Source of the DNA: VAZQ01 sp963841105
GTDB taxonomy: Bacteria > Pseudomonadota > Alphaproteobacteria > Rhizobiales > Xanthobacteraceae
Assembly (NCBI GenBank): GCA_963841105.1
Contig: CAWJCB010000030.1
Coordinates: 290,684 to 354,683, forward strand
Length of the DNA: 64,000 nt
Reading direction: 5' to 3'
A program made the position numbers and the translations under genes. A model generated the notes under the pieces. That model did not search any database, was not told where the DNA came from, and worked only from the letters and a program-made list of their open reading frames with translations. Positions 8,564-17,798 of the stretch are shown piece after piece; within the stretch, counting starts at the first letter, position 1; the number at the start of each line of letters is the position of its first letter.

Positions 8564-9833
8564 ATGAATGATCCGCTCCAAAATCACGATGGTGATGCAC
8601 CGATCTTTGCGCCGGACGCATTTCGCCTGACACAAGCGCAGGCCGACCTTATCGCCACGGCGAGGCGGTTCGGCCGGCGCGTCCTGGCGCCTCGCGCGCA
8701 AAGATACGACCGCGAGGCGAGCTTCCCGATTGAAAACTTCCGTGACATGCATGGCGAGGGTTTGCTTGCCATCTGCATCCCGAAGGCGGACGGCGGCTTG
8801 GGAGCCGATTTCACGACGTATTGTCTCGCCGCGGCGGAGCTCGGCCGTTATTGCGGAGCGACGGCGCTCTCCTGGAACATGCATGTGTGCTCGACCCTTT
8901 GGTCGGGCTCCCTTGCCGACGATCTGCCCATGTCGCCGTCCGACCGGGCGGAGCACAATGCGCGCCGGAGCACGCATTATCGGCGTATCGTCGAGCGCGG
9001 CGCCATCTATGCGCAGCCGTTTTCCGAAGGCGGCGCAGCGGCCGCCGGTATCGTCGCATTCGGCACCGAGGCGCAGCCGGTCCAGGGCGGCTTTCGCGTG
9101 CGCGGCAAGAAAATCTTCGCCTCGCTCTCCGGCGCGGCAGACTATTACGGCGTGCTGTGCACACAACGCGCGCAAGGAGAGACCGCGAGCCGGCGCAACA
9201 CGCTTTATCTCGCCATACCCGCTGATGCTCACGGCGTCTCCGTCGTGGGCGACTGGGACCCGCTCGGGATGCGTGGCACCGTCTCACGCACGCTCCTTCT
9301 CGATGACGTGCTCGTGCCCGAGGAGGAGATGCTGATGCCGCGCGGAGTTTATTTCCAGGCGGCGACGCGCTGGCCGCACATGTTCCTTACCCTGTCGCCG
9401 ACCTATATGGGGCTTGCCCAGGCGGCGTACGATTTCACGGTCGCTTATCTCCGCGGCGAGATGCCCGGCACTGCGCCGGTGAAGCGGCGCATGTATCCCA
9501 CCAAGCAGATTGCCGTCGCCGAGATGCGCATCCAACTCGAGCAAACGAAGACGCTTTGGTTCCAGGCGATCAGCGAGGCGCGACCCAATCCCAGCAAGGA
9601 GCAGGTGTTGCGCGCCTATGCGGCGCAGGCGACCGTCATGGAGAACGCCAATGCCATCGCAGCCAAGGCTTTGCGCACCTGCGGCGGACAGGCCATGCTC
9701 AAGAGTTCTCGCGCTGGAGCGCATCTATCGCGACAGCCGCTGCGGCTCGCTCATGCTGCCTTGGACAGCGGAAATCTGCGTCGATCGCATCGGCCGCGAG
9801 GCGCTTTACGAACCGGGCGAGAAGGACGATTAG
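8564..9833 (+). pseudogene. Acyl-CoA dehydrogenase, frameshifted near the 3' end
   Basis: FAD enzyme that desaturates an acyl-CoA at the alpha-beta bond. The N-terminal helical domain (LTQAQADLIATARRFGRRVLAPRA), the GEGLLAICIPKADGGLGAD segment, the FAD/beta domain (AQPFSEGG, GFRVRGKKIFASLSGAADYY) and LGMRGTVSRTLLLDDVLVP are all visible. After ALRTCGGQAMLKS the frame becomes low-complexity Arg/His/Leu. In another frame the usual C-terminus continues: LERIYRDSRCGSLMLPWTAE, CVDRIGRE, ending at 9833. The family's C-terminal cap is therefore present but displaced by a shift near 9700; the uncorrected frame ends at 9871. Whether it is a pseudogene or an assembly indel cannot be told from the sequence. 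Start ATG at 8564 follows a possible AGGCGAG. Confidence 0.8.
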
Positions 9834-9916
9834 CAGACGGACGGTCGTTTCACTTCGCACCAGCACTATAGATTTGCTAGACGCGTGTCGCCGATGAAAC
9901 TGACGCAGCCGCTCTT

Positions 9917-9941
9917 CACCTCTCCCCTGCGGGGAGAGGTG
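9917..9941. repeat. CACCTCTCCCC hairpin repeat
   Basis: Perfect inverted repeat of the CACCTCTCCCC..GGGGAGAGGTG type. The same hairpin recurs around 12900-13045 and 23980-24100. It lies downstream of the acyl-CoA dehydrogenase gene, where it could end transcription. Confidence 0.65.
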
Positions 9942-10055
9942 CCGCCAGCTGCGAGACCGCGTGACTGATTCAAGTCTCATCCAACTTGTTCTAGTGTCCC
10001 GATTCTGAAGTTCGCAATTGGGACACCAGCCACCACGATCCTGAAGGAGCCTGCC

Positions 10056-10968
10056 GTGTACGACGCATCCGACCCCCGTTCCGCCCTTGCATCTGGGCAA
10101 ACGTCGGCACCCCCGGCGACCCGCTTTGCCGGCGCAGAGTACGGGAAGTTCTACGAGATGGCGCCGCAGGAGACGGGAGCGCATGGACGGACCTGGTATT
10201 CGCGAGGGCAGAATTTCATTGTGGCGTACTCGGAAGCGCAACCTGGAGCAGCCTTTGAGCGACGGGATCAGACCGACGAATATGTCGTGCTTGTTCCGGA
10301 CGCTGCGACGTCGGTCGCCATCAAGGCAGAGGGAGGCGACGAACAGGCGCCCGGGTTATCCCTTGCGATCGTGCCCCCTGGGCGGAGCACGGTGACGGTG
10401 CCGAGGGGCGGTCGCATCGTGCGCTTTTTCACGACGCGTTCGGCGGACCTCGCGGATAAATGCTCGAATGCGCAATCCTACGCCGTGGCGCATCCGAATA
10501 TTCCGCCATTTGAACCATGGCCGGCGCCCCGCGACGGCTATCGCATTCGCGTCTACAGCCTCGACGTTCCCCCAACCCCCGGACGCTTTGGCCGCATCTT
10601 TCGCTGCTCGACCTTCATGATCAATTATCTCGAACCTTTTATCGGCCCGCGTGATGTGACCAAGCTCTCTCCACACCATCACGACGATTTTGAGCAGGGT
10701 TCCCTCTGTCTCGAAGGCGCGTTCACCCATCATCTGCGCTGGCCCTGGACGACCGACATGAATGCCTGGCGCGAGCGATGACCACGAGCATTGCGGGGCG
10801 CCGTCGCTCGCGGTCATCCCCCCGCCTGCCATTCACACTTCGCAAGCCTTGGAAAGGGGCATCAACCAGCTGGTGGACATCTTCAGCCCTCCACGCCGCG
10901 ACTTCTCCGAGAAGCCGGGCTGGGTTCTTAACGAGGCCGACTACCCGATGCCGCGCAGCCCCAGGTAG
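10056..10968 (+). pseudogene. Cupin-like protein, frameshifted near the 3' end
   Basis: A GTG start at 10056 follows GAAGGAG at good spacing. The protein has two cupin-like halves; in the second, KLSPHHHDDFEQGSLCLEGAFTHHLRWPW carries the clustered His/Asp/Glu residues expected of a cupin metal site. The frame stops at 10781 after MNAWRER, but in another frame the protein continues without a gap: DDHEHCGAPSLAVIPPPAIH, TSQALERGINQLVDIFSPPR, DFSEKPGWVLNEADYP, ending at 10968. This again looks like a single-base shift (near 10775). The substrate is unknown. The following oxidoreductase gene starts 55 nt downstream, so the two may form an operon. Confidence 0.6.
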
Positions 10969-11023
10969 AAAGCAAGCTGCGCAACCAGAAATCCGGCAAT
11001 CCTTCCCGTCCGCAGCACCGATC

Positions 11024-11749
11024 ATGCATGTTCTCATCGTCTATGCGCACCCCGAGCCGAGCTCTTTCAATGCGGCTCTGAAGAATGTCGCTGTGGAAAC
11101 TATTCTGTCGAGCGGGCATTCGGCCGAGGTGTCGGACCTCTACGCGGAAAAATTCAACCCGGTAGCAGGGCGGCACGATTTTTCGACGGTCGCCGATCCG
11201 AAGCGATTTCATTATCAGAGCGAGCAGCTCTTTGCGGCGACTCACGAAGGCTTCTCAGAGGATTTGCAGCGTGAGCAGGGTCGGCTGCGCCGAGCCGACC
11301 TGCTTGTGCTGCAATTTCCGTTGTGGTGGGGCGCGCCTCCCGCGATCCTCAAGGGCTGGTTTGATCGGGTGCTTGCCTACGGGTTTGCGTATGCGGACGG
11401 CCGGCGCTTCGACAAGGGCCTCTTCAAGGGTCGCGGCGCCCTCATGTGCGTGACCACCGGCGGAACCACCGCCCGCTTCTCTCCTGACGGCGGGTATGGA
11501 GAGATCGAGCGCGTGCTCTGGCCGGTTCGCCGCCTGACGCTGGAATACATGGGCCTCGACGTGGCGGAACCATTCATCTGTTACGCAGCGCCCCGCGTCG
11601 ATGAGGCGACACGGCAAGACTATCTCCGTGCGTGGCAGGAGCGGCTCCGCGCAACTCTCGCGCGGAATTACGACCGCCGCGACCGGTTGCAAGAAACCGC
11701 GGGCGAGCTGGCGACTGCCAATCCAACCACTTGGGCTTCCGGGGGGTAG
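11024..11749 (+). CDS. NAD(P)H-dependent flavodoxin-fold oxidoreductase (NQO/MdaB-like)
   Basis: The start MHVLIVYAHPEPSSFNAAL is the classic flavodoxin-like first strand and phosphate loop of NAD(P)H quinone reductases; LLVLQFPLWWGAPPAILKGWFDRV and GALMCVTTGG are the conserved FMN/FAD-binding and dimer segments. These enzymes carry out two-electron reduction of quinones or related electrophiles in the cytoplasm. The ATG at 11024 was chosen because homology begins exactly there; in-frame residues upstream are Arg/Ser-rich and unlike the family. It lies just downstream of the cupin gene, in the same direction. The last ~15 residues are weakly conserved. Confidence 0.85.
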   Translation: MHVLIVYAHPEPSSFNAALKNVAVETILSSGHSAEVSDLYAEKFNPVAGRHDFSTVADPKRFHYQSEQLFAATHEGFSEDLQREQGRLRRADLLVLQFPLWWGAPPAILKGWFDRVLAYGFAYADGRRFDKGLFKGRGALMCVTTGGTTARFSPDGGYGEIERVLWPVRRLTLEYMGLDVAEPFICYAAPRVDEATRQDYLRAWQERLRATLARNYDRRDRLQETAGELATANPTTWASGG

Positions 11750-11810
11750 CCCTTCACCACTCGTCATGCGCCCGCGAATGCGGGGGGCTATGCCCGAGAG
11801 TCAAATTTCC

Positions 11811-11853
11811 ACGATCGGAGGCTACTGGATCGTCCGCCTGCGCGGACGATGAC
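11811..11853. repeat. Palindromic intergenic repeat
   Basis: ATCGGAGGCTACTGGATCGTCCGC followed by GCGGACGATGAC: the hairpin is the same as the one at 1374-1400 and the TACTGGAT core matches the other copies. It sits between two convergent genes. Confidence 0.55.
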
Positions 11854-11862
11854 GGGCCGGTG

Positions 11863-12826
11863 CTACTCCTCGATTTCCGATTCGATGCGCAGGCCGAGCA
11901 ATGTTGCGGGGTTGCCGGCGATCATTTGTCTGATCTCGGCCGGCGAATAGCCGAGATCAAGGCACAACCTGATCACCGAACGAAAGCCTTCGACCGGAGT
12001 CGGGTTGCCCACCTGGCCGAGGTCCGAGCCAAGAATGGTCTGCGCGATGCTGCCTGCCGTGATCAGCTGCTTGAGGTTGTCGCCATCGAAGAATTTGTAG
12101 TGCGACCCGTCGATGAACATGCAGATGGAGTGCTCGAGGTAAGCGCCCATTCCGCCAAGACTGCGCAAGTCCTCAAGCGAAGCATCGATCAGATATGTGG
12201 GATGGTTCACCAGAAGCTTCTTCACGCCCCGCTTTTTCGCCTCCTCGAACAGCGGGAATATCTCCCGGATGTTCAAATGCCCCCCTGAGAGGATGAGGTT
12301 GGCCTCGGCAATCAGGTCGAGAATGAATTTCACCTCGTCCAGCAGCTCGTTCTGGGAATTCAGCACGCTCAGCGGGCGTGGGCGCGAGCATCTTTTCCTT
12401 GGTCGTCGGGAATTTCTTGTCGAAATCCTTGTCCCCCTCGTGGTGATGCAGGTGGTTGGCTGATGACCAGGTCGGCATCCAGACAATTTGGCCGCCGAGT
12501 TTTATGGTGTGATCAACCGCATAACGGTTGAACCCGCCGACGCTGTTGTTCAACGCTATGCCGGAAAAGAGCTCCACGCCTGTATGCTCGTACCGCTTCT
12601 TCAACAACTCGACTATCGGCGTGACCGAATAATAGTGGTCCTTGAAGAGGACAGCGCGCATGCCGGCCGCTGCCGCATCTTCGATGGCTTCGATGTGATC
12701 GAGCCTTCGCCGCATGACCGATGGACCACTGTGGCAGTGCATCTCGATTGCGCCGCGAAGGATCTGATCCACCTGCTGCTCGCCACTCGTCCGGGCAACG
12801 GGTCTCGTCGGGCTGTCGACCGTCAT
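11863..12826 (-). pseudogene. Amidohydrolase-like metal-dependent hydrolase (DUF6282-like), frameshifted
   Basis: The N-terminal half (from the ATG at 12826, preceded by AAGGAGGA) contains IEMHCHSGPS, the first metal-binding His-X-His of the amidohydrolase superfamily, then VLFKDHYYSV and HLHHHEGD. The frame is lost near 12375, and the C-terminal half continues in another frame: LSVLNSQNELLDEVKFIL, ILSGGHLNIREIFPLFEEA, LLVNHPTYLIDAS, TILGSDLGQVGNPTPVEGF with a metal-ligand Asp, and AEIRQMIAGNPATLLGL, a typical amidohydrolase C-terminus. I recall the label DUF6282 for proteins with MHCHSGPS, but this is unverified. The substrate is unknown. It lies downstream of the liv operon on the same strand, separated from it by a repeat cluster. 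Confidence 0.7.
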
Positions 12827-12890
12827 TGTCTCCTCCTTGGTTCGTGCCACATTAAGTGGTTAGGGCATGTTCCGATGAGAGTGACGCAGT

Positions 12891-13048
12891 CGCGCTTTAC
12901 CTCTCCCCGCAGGGGAGAGGTCGGAATGGGCGCACCTTGCGCGCAGTTCCGGGTGAGGGGGACCCGATCCACGCACTGGCGGGGGACCCCCTCACCCGGA
13001 TCGCGCGAGCGCGATCCGACCTCTCCCCTGCGGGGAGAGGTGACGCCA
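12891..13048. repeat. Nested inverted repeats (CTCTCCCC and GTGAGGGGG families)
   Basis: Outer arms CACCTCTCC.. and ..GGAGAGGTGACG flank inner arms GGTGAGGGGGACCC / GGGACCCCCTCACCC, with GATCGCGCGAGCGCGATC between. The whole can fold into a long cruciform. Related nested structures occur at 23945-24130. It lies upstream of the amidohydrolase gene and downstream of livH. Confidence 0.7.
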
Positions 13049-13110
13049 CCTTCAAGCGACGCAAATGAATAAGGCTTCATCGGAGACGTACCTCTAGCGA
13101 ATGCGTCCGT

Positions 13111-13989
13111 TTACTTCGCTTCCCCGAGAATGCCTTGCGGCCGCAGGAACAGAAAGATCAATAAAACTGAAAGCGCGGCCACGTTGCGCATTCCCGACCC
13201 GAACACGATCACCGCCGCCGCCTGCGCCACGCCGAGCGCTATCCCGCCAAGGAATGCACCGAAGGGGCGGCCGAAGCCGCCGACGATCGCGGCAATGAAG
13301 CCGCTGATCGCAAACGGCGTGCCGACATTGTACGCGGTATATTGCGTGGGGGTGACCAAAATGCCGGCGATAGCGCCGAGGCCGGCGCTGAGCGCGAATG
13401 AGAGCGCCAGCATCCGCGAAACCGGAATTCCCTGCAGCGCAGCGGCATCGCGATTGATGGCGCAGGCCCGCATCGCTTTGCCCACAATGGTTTTCTGAAA
13501 GAATAGCGCCAGAAGAGCGATCAGGATCGCGGAAGCAACGACGATCCAGATGATCTGATAACCGATGGCGACCTGACCTATTTTCACGGGCGGCAGATCC
13601 GTGAATACCGGGAGCGTCTTCGGTCGATCGCCGACGACGATCTGGGTGGCGCGCTCAATGACGATCTGAGCGGCCAGCGTGGCGAGTATCATGACGAACA
13701 TGGCGGCGTTGCGATCCCACAACGGCCGCACGACGAGCCGCTCGATGATCACGCCGACGACCGCCACCAGCACAACCGCGATGAACGCGGCGACGGCGAG
13801 CGGGATCGCGAACGCCTGCAGGAGCACATAGGTCGTCATGCCGCCGAGCATCACGAACGCGCCTTGCGCGAAGTTCACGATGCCGCTGGCATTGTAGATG
13901 ACGCAAAAGCCAATTCCGATCAGCCCATAGATGCAGCCGACGCCAAGACCGCTGATCAGCACCTGACTGAGATACGACAGGTCAGGCAT
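13111..13989 (-). CDS. livH: Branched-chain amino acid-type ABC transporter permease (LivH family)
   Basis: Inner-membrane permease of a Liv-type uptake system. About eight hydrophobic segments run through the protein, with the family hallmarks LGVGCIYGLIGIGFCVIYNASGIVNFAQGAFVMLGG near the N-terminus, RACAINRDAAALQGIP (the cytoplasmic coupling loop) and VGGFGRPFGAFLGGIALGV near the C-terminus. The ATG at 13989 was chosen because homology starts at MPDLSYLSQVL and because it overlaps the end of the preceding ATPase gene, which fits translational coupling. It is the last gene of a five-gene operon (SBP, ATPase, permease, ATPase, permease) read on the minus strand. The actual substrate could be an amino acid, an amide or an aromatic acid. 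Confidence 0.9.
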   Translation of the reverse strand: MPDLSYLSQVLISGLGVGCIYGLIGIGFCVIYNASGIVNFAQGAFVMLGGMTTYVLLQAFAIPLAVAAFIAVVLVAVVGVIIERLVVRPLWDRNAAMFVMILATLAAQIVIERATQIVVGDRPKTLPVFTDLPPVKIGQVAIGYQIIWIVVASAILIALLALFFQKTIVGKAMRACAINRDAAALQGIPVSRMLALSFALSAGLGAIAGILVTPTQYTAYNVGTPFAISGFIAAIVGGFGRPFGAFLGGIALGVAQAAAVIVFGSGMRNVAALSVLLIFLFLRPQGILGEAK

Positions 13990-14775
13990 GGAGCATCTCC
14001 ACCCCGCCCAGATAGGCCTCGATGACGGCCGGGTCTTCCTGCACCGCCTGCGGTGTTCCCTGCGCGATGCAGCGTCCGAATTCCAACACCACAACGCGGT
14101 CCGCCGTCGTCATCACCATCTTCATGTCGTGCTCGATCAGGAGAATGGTGGTGCCGCGATCGGCGATCTGGCGAATGATGCCGGCAAGCCGCTCGGTCTC
14201 GTCGTGGTTGAGACCCGCCGCCGGCTCATCAAGAAGCAGCAGCTTTGGCTCGGCGGCCAGAGCGCGCGCAATTTCCAGGAGCCGTTGGCGTCCATAGGGA
14301 AGCACCGAGGCGGCGATATCGGCCTGGTCGGCAAGCCCGACGAAGGCAAGCAGATCGCGTGCGCGCGCCTCGACCTCTGCTTCTTCGCGACGCGCCCAGG
14401 CCAGGCCGTGTCACCGCCGCCAACAGCCCCGCCCGCGTACGCAGGTGACGCCCAATCTTGACGTTTTCCAGCGTGGTGAGGTTCTGAAACAACTGCACAA
14501 GCTGGAACGTGCGGATGAGTCCGCGCGCGGCGATCCGCTCGGCCGGCACTCCGGTTATCTCCTCGCCCTCGAAATAGATCCGGCCCTTCGTCGGCTCCAA
14601 AAAACCGGAGATCATGTTGAAAAGCGTCGTCTTGCCTGCGCCGTTGGGCCCGATCACCGCGGTCACGCCCTCGGCCGGTACATCGAACGTCACTTCGTTC
14701 ACGGCGATGAGCCCGCCGAATTGCCTCGTCAGTATCCTCGACGCGAAGCCGGGTCATCGCGTCAAGCCGGGTCAT
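13982..14775 (-). pseudogene. livG: Liv-type ABC transporter ATPase (LivG family), two frameshifts
   Basis: The protein can be assembled from three frames. The N-terminus MTRLRVEDTDE is followed after a shift near 14730 by QFGGLIAVNEVTFDVPAEG, then Walker A GPNGAGKTT and RTFQLVQLFQNLT. A second shift near 14400 leads to WARREEAEVEARARDLLAFV, the signature-region LPYGRQRLLEIARALA, Walker B LLLLDEPAAGLN, the H-loop LLIEHDM, and the typical LivG end VIEAYLGG. Every functional motif is intact apart from the two shifts, which argues for indel errors or very recent decay. The gene overlaps livM upstream (ATGA) and livH downstream. An 18-bp tandem duplication at 14746-14781 adds a second start codon with the residues MTRLDA. 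Confidence 0.8.
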
Positions 14776-14781
14776 CGCGTC
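14746..14781. repeat. 18-bp tandem duplication at the livM/livG junction
   Basis: The unit AAGCCGGGTCATCGCGTC occurs twice in a row. It spans the livM stop and the livG start and gives livG two in-frame ATG codons (at 14775 and 14757), adding six residues. The length is a multiple of three, so reading is preserved. Confidence 0.85.
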
Positions 14782-15785
14782 AAGCTCTTGGCTTGCTTTT
14801 GCACCTCTCCTGCTTTGCGTCCGGAACGGCCCGGCCAGGACTGGGCGAGCGCGGCAAGCCCGCCCGGAGCATAGATGAGAAGCAGGATCAGCGCGGCGCC
14901 GTAGGCGAGATCCTGGTAGTCCTTGAAACCGCGGAAGGTCTCAGGGAGCAGGTTGACCACGATGGCGCCGACGAGCGGCCCCGTAATGGTGCCGATGCCG
15001 CCCACGTAAAGCATGGTGAAGCCAAGGATCACCATGTTCAGTCCAAACACTTCGGGGCTGACAAAGCCGACCACATGCACGAACAGCGAACCCGCGAGCG
15101 CGGCATAGACGGCCGAGATCAGGAAAGCGTACAGCTTGTAGCGCGCGACATCGACGCCGAGAGCGCGCGCGGCTTCCTCGCTGCCGGAGACGGCGACCAG
15201 CGCGCGGCCGAAGCGGGAGTGGCGGATGCACCAGGCAGTGGCCATGCAGAGCGCCACGACGATCGTGAGCAGGATGAGCTGGGCGCGATCGGAGGTTGCC
15301 TGCCAGGAGCCGATGCCGAAGCCCGGAATCCCGGAAATCCCCATATAGCCCTGAGTGACCGACTCCCACTGGACGCAGAGCTCGTAGACGATGAGCCCGA
15401 CGGCGAGCGTTCCCATCGCCAGGTAATGTCCTTTCAGGCGAAGCGTCGGGTATCCAATGATCAGCGCACAGACGAGCGCGCCGAAAATACCTGCGGCAAG
15501 GGCCAGAACCGGTTCCCAGGCATAGGTGACGGTCAGAACAGCGGATGAGTAGCCGCCGATCGCTGCGAATGCATTCTGGCCGAAGGAGACTTGGCCGGTG
15601 AAACCCATGAAAACGTTCAGGCCGGTGACAAAGACTGCGTAGATGAGCGCGAAGCCAGCCACTGAAACGAAGTACCCGCCGGAGATCAGGGCATAGGCGA
15701 TCATGGCCGCCGCCAGGATCACGGGCGATTGGCGCACGACCAGTCGAATGAGATCAGGCAAAGTAGTAACGGGCGAGCTCGTCAT
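14772..15785 (-). CDS. livM: Branched-chain amino acid-type ABC transporter permease (LivM family)
   Basis: Second inner-membrane permease of the same transporter. Hydrophobic segments alternate with the family motifs GLNVFMGFTGQVSFGQNAFAAIGGYSSA, YPTLRLKGHYLAMGTLAVG, the coupling loop GRALVAVSGSEEAARALGVD, and LYVGGIGTITGPLVGAIVV, ending with LLLIYAPGGLAAL. The ATG at 15785 overlaps the end of the upstream ATPase gene and begins at the homologous MTSSPVTTLPDLIR; an earlier in-frame ATG (15821) would add an Arg-rich stretch inside the upstream gene. The stop overlaps the start of livG in an ATGA arrangement. Confidence 0.9.
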   Translation of the reverse strand: MTSSPVTTLPDLIRLVVRQSPVILAAAMIAYALISGGYFVSVAGFALIYAVFVTGLNVFMGFTGQVSFGQNAFAAIGGYSSAVLTVTYAWEPVLALAAGIFGALVCALIIGYPTLRLKGHYLAMGTLAVGLIVYELCVQWESVTQGYMGISGIPGFGIGSWQATSDRAQLILLTIVVALCMATAWCIRHSRFGRALVAVSGSEEAARALGVDVARYKLYAFLISAVYAALAGSLFVHVVGFVSPEVFGLNMVILGFTMLYVGGIGTITGPLVGAIVVNLLPETFRGFKDYQDLAYGAALILLLIYAPGGLAALAQSWPGRSGRKAGEVQKQAKSLTR

Positions 15786-16479
15786 GCGATTTGATCTCGC
15801 GCGGGTCGATTTCGGCGACAATGCGTCCGATCGAGAGCAGATAGGCTCTTTTGGCGAGCTTCAATGCCATGGGCGCTTTCTGCTCCACAAGGACAACGGG
15901 CAGGCCTTCTCGATTGAGCAGCCCGAGCGTCTCCAGAATCTCGGCCGTCACTCGAGGCGCCAGTCCAAGGGAGGGTTCATCGAGAAGCAGAATTTTGGGT
16001 TCGGACATCAGCGCGCGACCCACCGCCAGCATCTGCTGCTCGCCCCCCGACATCGATCCGGCAACCTGCGCAAGCCGCTCCTTCAGGCGGGGAAACAGTT
16101 CGAGCACGCGCGCCTGCCGCCGCTCGAACTCTTCGCCGCGCCCGCCAATGGCATAGGCGCCGAGCTCGAGATTCTCGATCACCGTCATCGGTCCAAAAAT
16201 GCCGCGCCCTTCCGGCACGAGCACGACACCTGCCTTGGCGACAGCAACCGGATTGCGGCGCGGCAGCGGCTGGCCGCGAAAACGCACGTTACCCGAATTT
16301 GACACCAGCCCCATTATGGCGCGCAGGAATGTGGACTTGCCCGCGCCGTTCGGCCCGAGAACCGCGACGAGCTCGTGCTCGCCGACATGAAAATCGGCGG
16401 ACCGCAGAGCTTCGACATGTCCGTAGCGCGCTGAAAGACTGTTCGTTTCGAGAATGCGCGCTCCCGGTTCAGCCGTCAC
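15754..16479 (-). CDS. livF: Liv-type ABC transporter ATPase (LivF family)
   Basis: 241-residue nucleotide-binding subunit. Walker A GPNGAGKST, Q-loop region, LVPEGRGIFGPMTVIENLELGAY (the LivF-specific PEGR motif), signature MSGGEQQMLAVGRALM, Walker B LLLDEPSLGLAP and the switch region VVLVEQ are all intact. It powers the uptake system together with LivG. It overlaps the 3' end of the solute-binding protein gene by 4 nt and the 5' end of livM, so the operon is tightly coupled. Confidence 0.93.
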   Translation of the reverse strand: MTAEPGARILETNSLSARYGHVEALRSADFHVGEHELVAVLGPNGAGKSTFLRAIMGLVSNSGNVRFRGQPLPRRNPVAVAKAGVVLVPEGRGIFGPMTVIENLELGAYAIGGRGEEFERRQARVLELFPRLKERLAQVAGSMSGGEQQMLAVGRALMSEPKILLLDEPSLGLAPRVTAEILETLGLLNREGLPVVLVEQKAPMALKLAKRAYLLSIGRIVAEIDPREIKSHDELARYYFA

Positions 16480-17621
16480 TTGATCACCTTGACCTGCCCG
16501 CCCGAAATGAGTGCAAGCGCAAGTGGATTCTCCGTTATGCCCTGATGCACGGTCGGCGAGAAATTGTAGACGCCGCCGGTGCCCTGGAATCCGGAAATGG
16601 TTTCAATCGCATCGCGGACTTTGCTGCCTTCAATGGAGCTCGCTTTCTGCACCGCCGCAGCGGCAATCATCATGGCGTCCCAGCCCTTGCCTCCCCAGTT
16701 GGGATCGCGCTCGCCATATTTGGCGCGCCAGCCCGGCAGGAATTTCCCGATCTCGGTTTTGAGAGCGCCGTCGGGAAGCGCCTCATAGACCTGCGAGGGC
16801 GCGGCGACGAACATGAACTTGTCGCCGAGCGTTTCGCCGGCCGGCTTGAATATCGCGAGATCGTCGACGCTCGCGAGAAGCGGCAGATCGAGCCCGAGCT
16901 GCTTGATGTTCTTCGCGGCGGTGACGGTCGATCCGCCTTGGCCCATTTTGACGAACGCCTGGGCGCCTTGCGATTTGAGCTTGCTGATCTGGGCGCTGAG
17001 ATCGGCATCGTCCTGCTTGTACTGCTCGATGCCGGCGAGCTTGAGCCCGAATTCCGGCGCGACTTTCTCGCCGATATTCTTCTGCAAGGTCGCGTAGGGC
17101 GTCGGGTCATTGAGAATTCCAACGGTGCGGATCTGCGTGTTGTCCTTGAGATGCTGATAACGCTTCTCCACCTCGAACCGGGGCGGCGGCAGGAGGCTGA
17201 ACGCCCATTTGACCTGCTCCGGCTGCTGCGGGAGGATCGAGCAGAGAACCATGGGAATTTGGGCGCGCACCACCAGCCCGGCGGCGGCAAAATTGCCCGC
17301 CGAGACGCATCCGCTGATGAATACATTTACCTGATCCGAGCTGATCATCTTTCGATAGGCGGTGACCGCATCCTGCGGCTCGGACCGGTTGTCTTCGGTG
17401 ATCACCTCGATTTTTCGCCCCAGCACGCCGCCCCGTTCGTTCAGCGCTGCCGCGGCGAGCTCGACGCCGTCGCGCCAGGCGCGATCGATGGTCGCTCCAT
17501 AACCGGTCAAGCCGGCCGATATTCCGACTTTGTATGACTGCTGGGCCTGCGCCGCCCCGATGAACGAAGGGCAAGTGAGAAGCGCTGCGGCGAGCAGCAA
17601 TGCCGAAAGCTTGACGCGCAT
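16476..17621 (-). CDS. Liv-type ABC transporter periplasmic solute-binding protein
   Basis: 381 residues with a clear signal peptide (KLSALLLAAALLTCPSFIGAAQAQQ) and the type-I periplasmic binding fold: YKVGISAGLTGYGATIDRAWRDGVELAAAALN, ERGGVLGRKIEVITEDNRSEPQDAVTAYRKMI, VNVFISGCVSAGNFAAAGLV, TVGILNDPTPYATLQKNIGEK and GKGWDAMMIAAAA. It captures the substrate in the periplasm and delivers it to the LivHMGF complex. It is the first gene of the operon, so the promoter should lie upstream of 17621, near the palindromes at 17654-17766 and divergent from the CoA-ligase gene. That neighbour suggests the substrate may be a carboxylic acid activated to a CoA thioester, which is inference. Confidence 0.9.
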   Translation of the reverse strand: MRVKLSALLLAAALLTCPSFIGAAQAQQSYKVGISAGLTGYGATIDRAWRDGVELAAAALNERGGVLGRKIEVITEDNRSEPQDAVTAYRKMISSDQVNVFISGCVSAGNFAAAGLVVRAQIPMVLCSILPQQPEQVKWAFSLLPPPRFEVEKRYQHLKDNTQIRTVGILNDPTPYATLQKNIGEKVAPEFGLKLAGIEQYKQDDADLSAQISKLKSQGAQAFVKMGQGGSTVTAAKNIKQLGLDLPLLASVDDLAIFKPAGETLGDKFMFVAAPSQVYEALPDGALKTEIGKFLPGWRAKYGERDPNWGGKGWDAMMIAAAAVQKASSIEGSKVRDAIETISGFQGTGGVYNFSPTVHQGITENPLALALISGGQVKVIK

Positions 17622-17653
17622 GGGATTTCCTCTCCTGCGAATTTTTTATTGCG

Positions 17654-17766
17654 CTGTAGGGGCGAGTTTCAAACCCGCCCCTACAGTGCGTAGGTTGGGT
17701 CGAGTTCTTCACGAGACCCAACAATTGCGAGCGTTGGGTCTCGCAAGCGTGCTCGACCCAACCTAC
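17654..17766. repeat. Two inverted repeats, including a second GTAGGTTGGGTCGAG element
   Basis: The left palindrome (17654-17686) is CTGTAGGGGCGAGTTTC with GAAACTCGCCCCTACAG-type arms around AAACCCGC. The right one (17690-17766) repeats the GTAGGTTGGGTCGAG..CTCGACCCAACCTAC structure of 5646-5727. Both lie between two divergent genes, so they may affect promoter activity, unlike the first copy, which is between convergent genes. Confidence 0.7.
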
Positions 17767-17798
17767 AAGCTATCGCCCCGGAATAAAACGTCGAACGC

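Noticed and set aside
12891..13048. CRISPR array from the repeated CTCTCCCC blocks
   Set aside because: The repeats are inverted, not regularly spaced direct repeats with unique spacers, and no cas genes are present.
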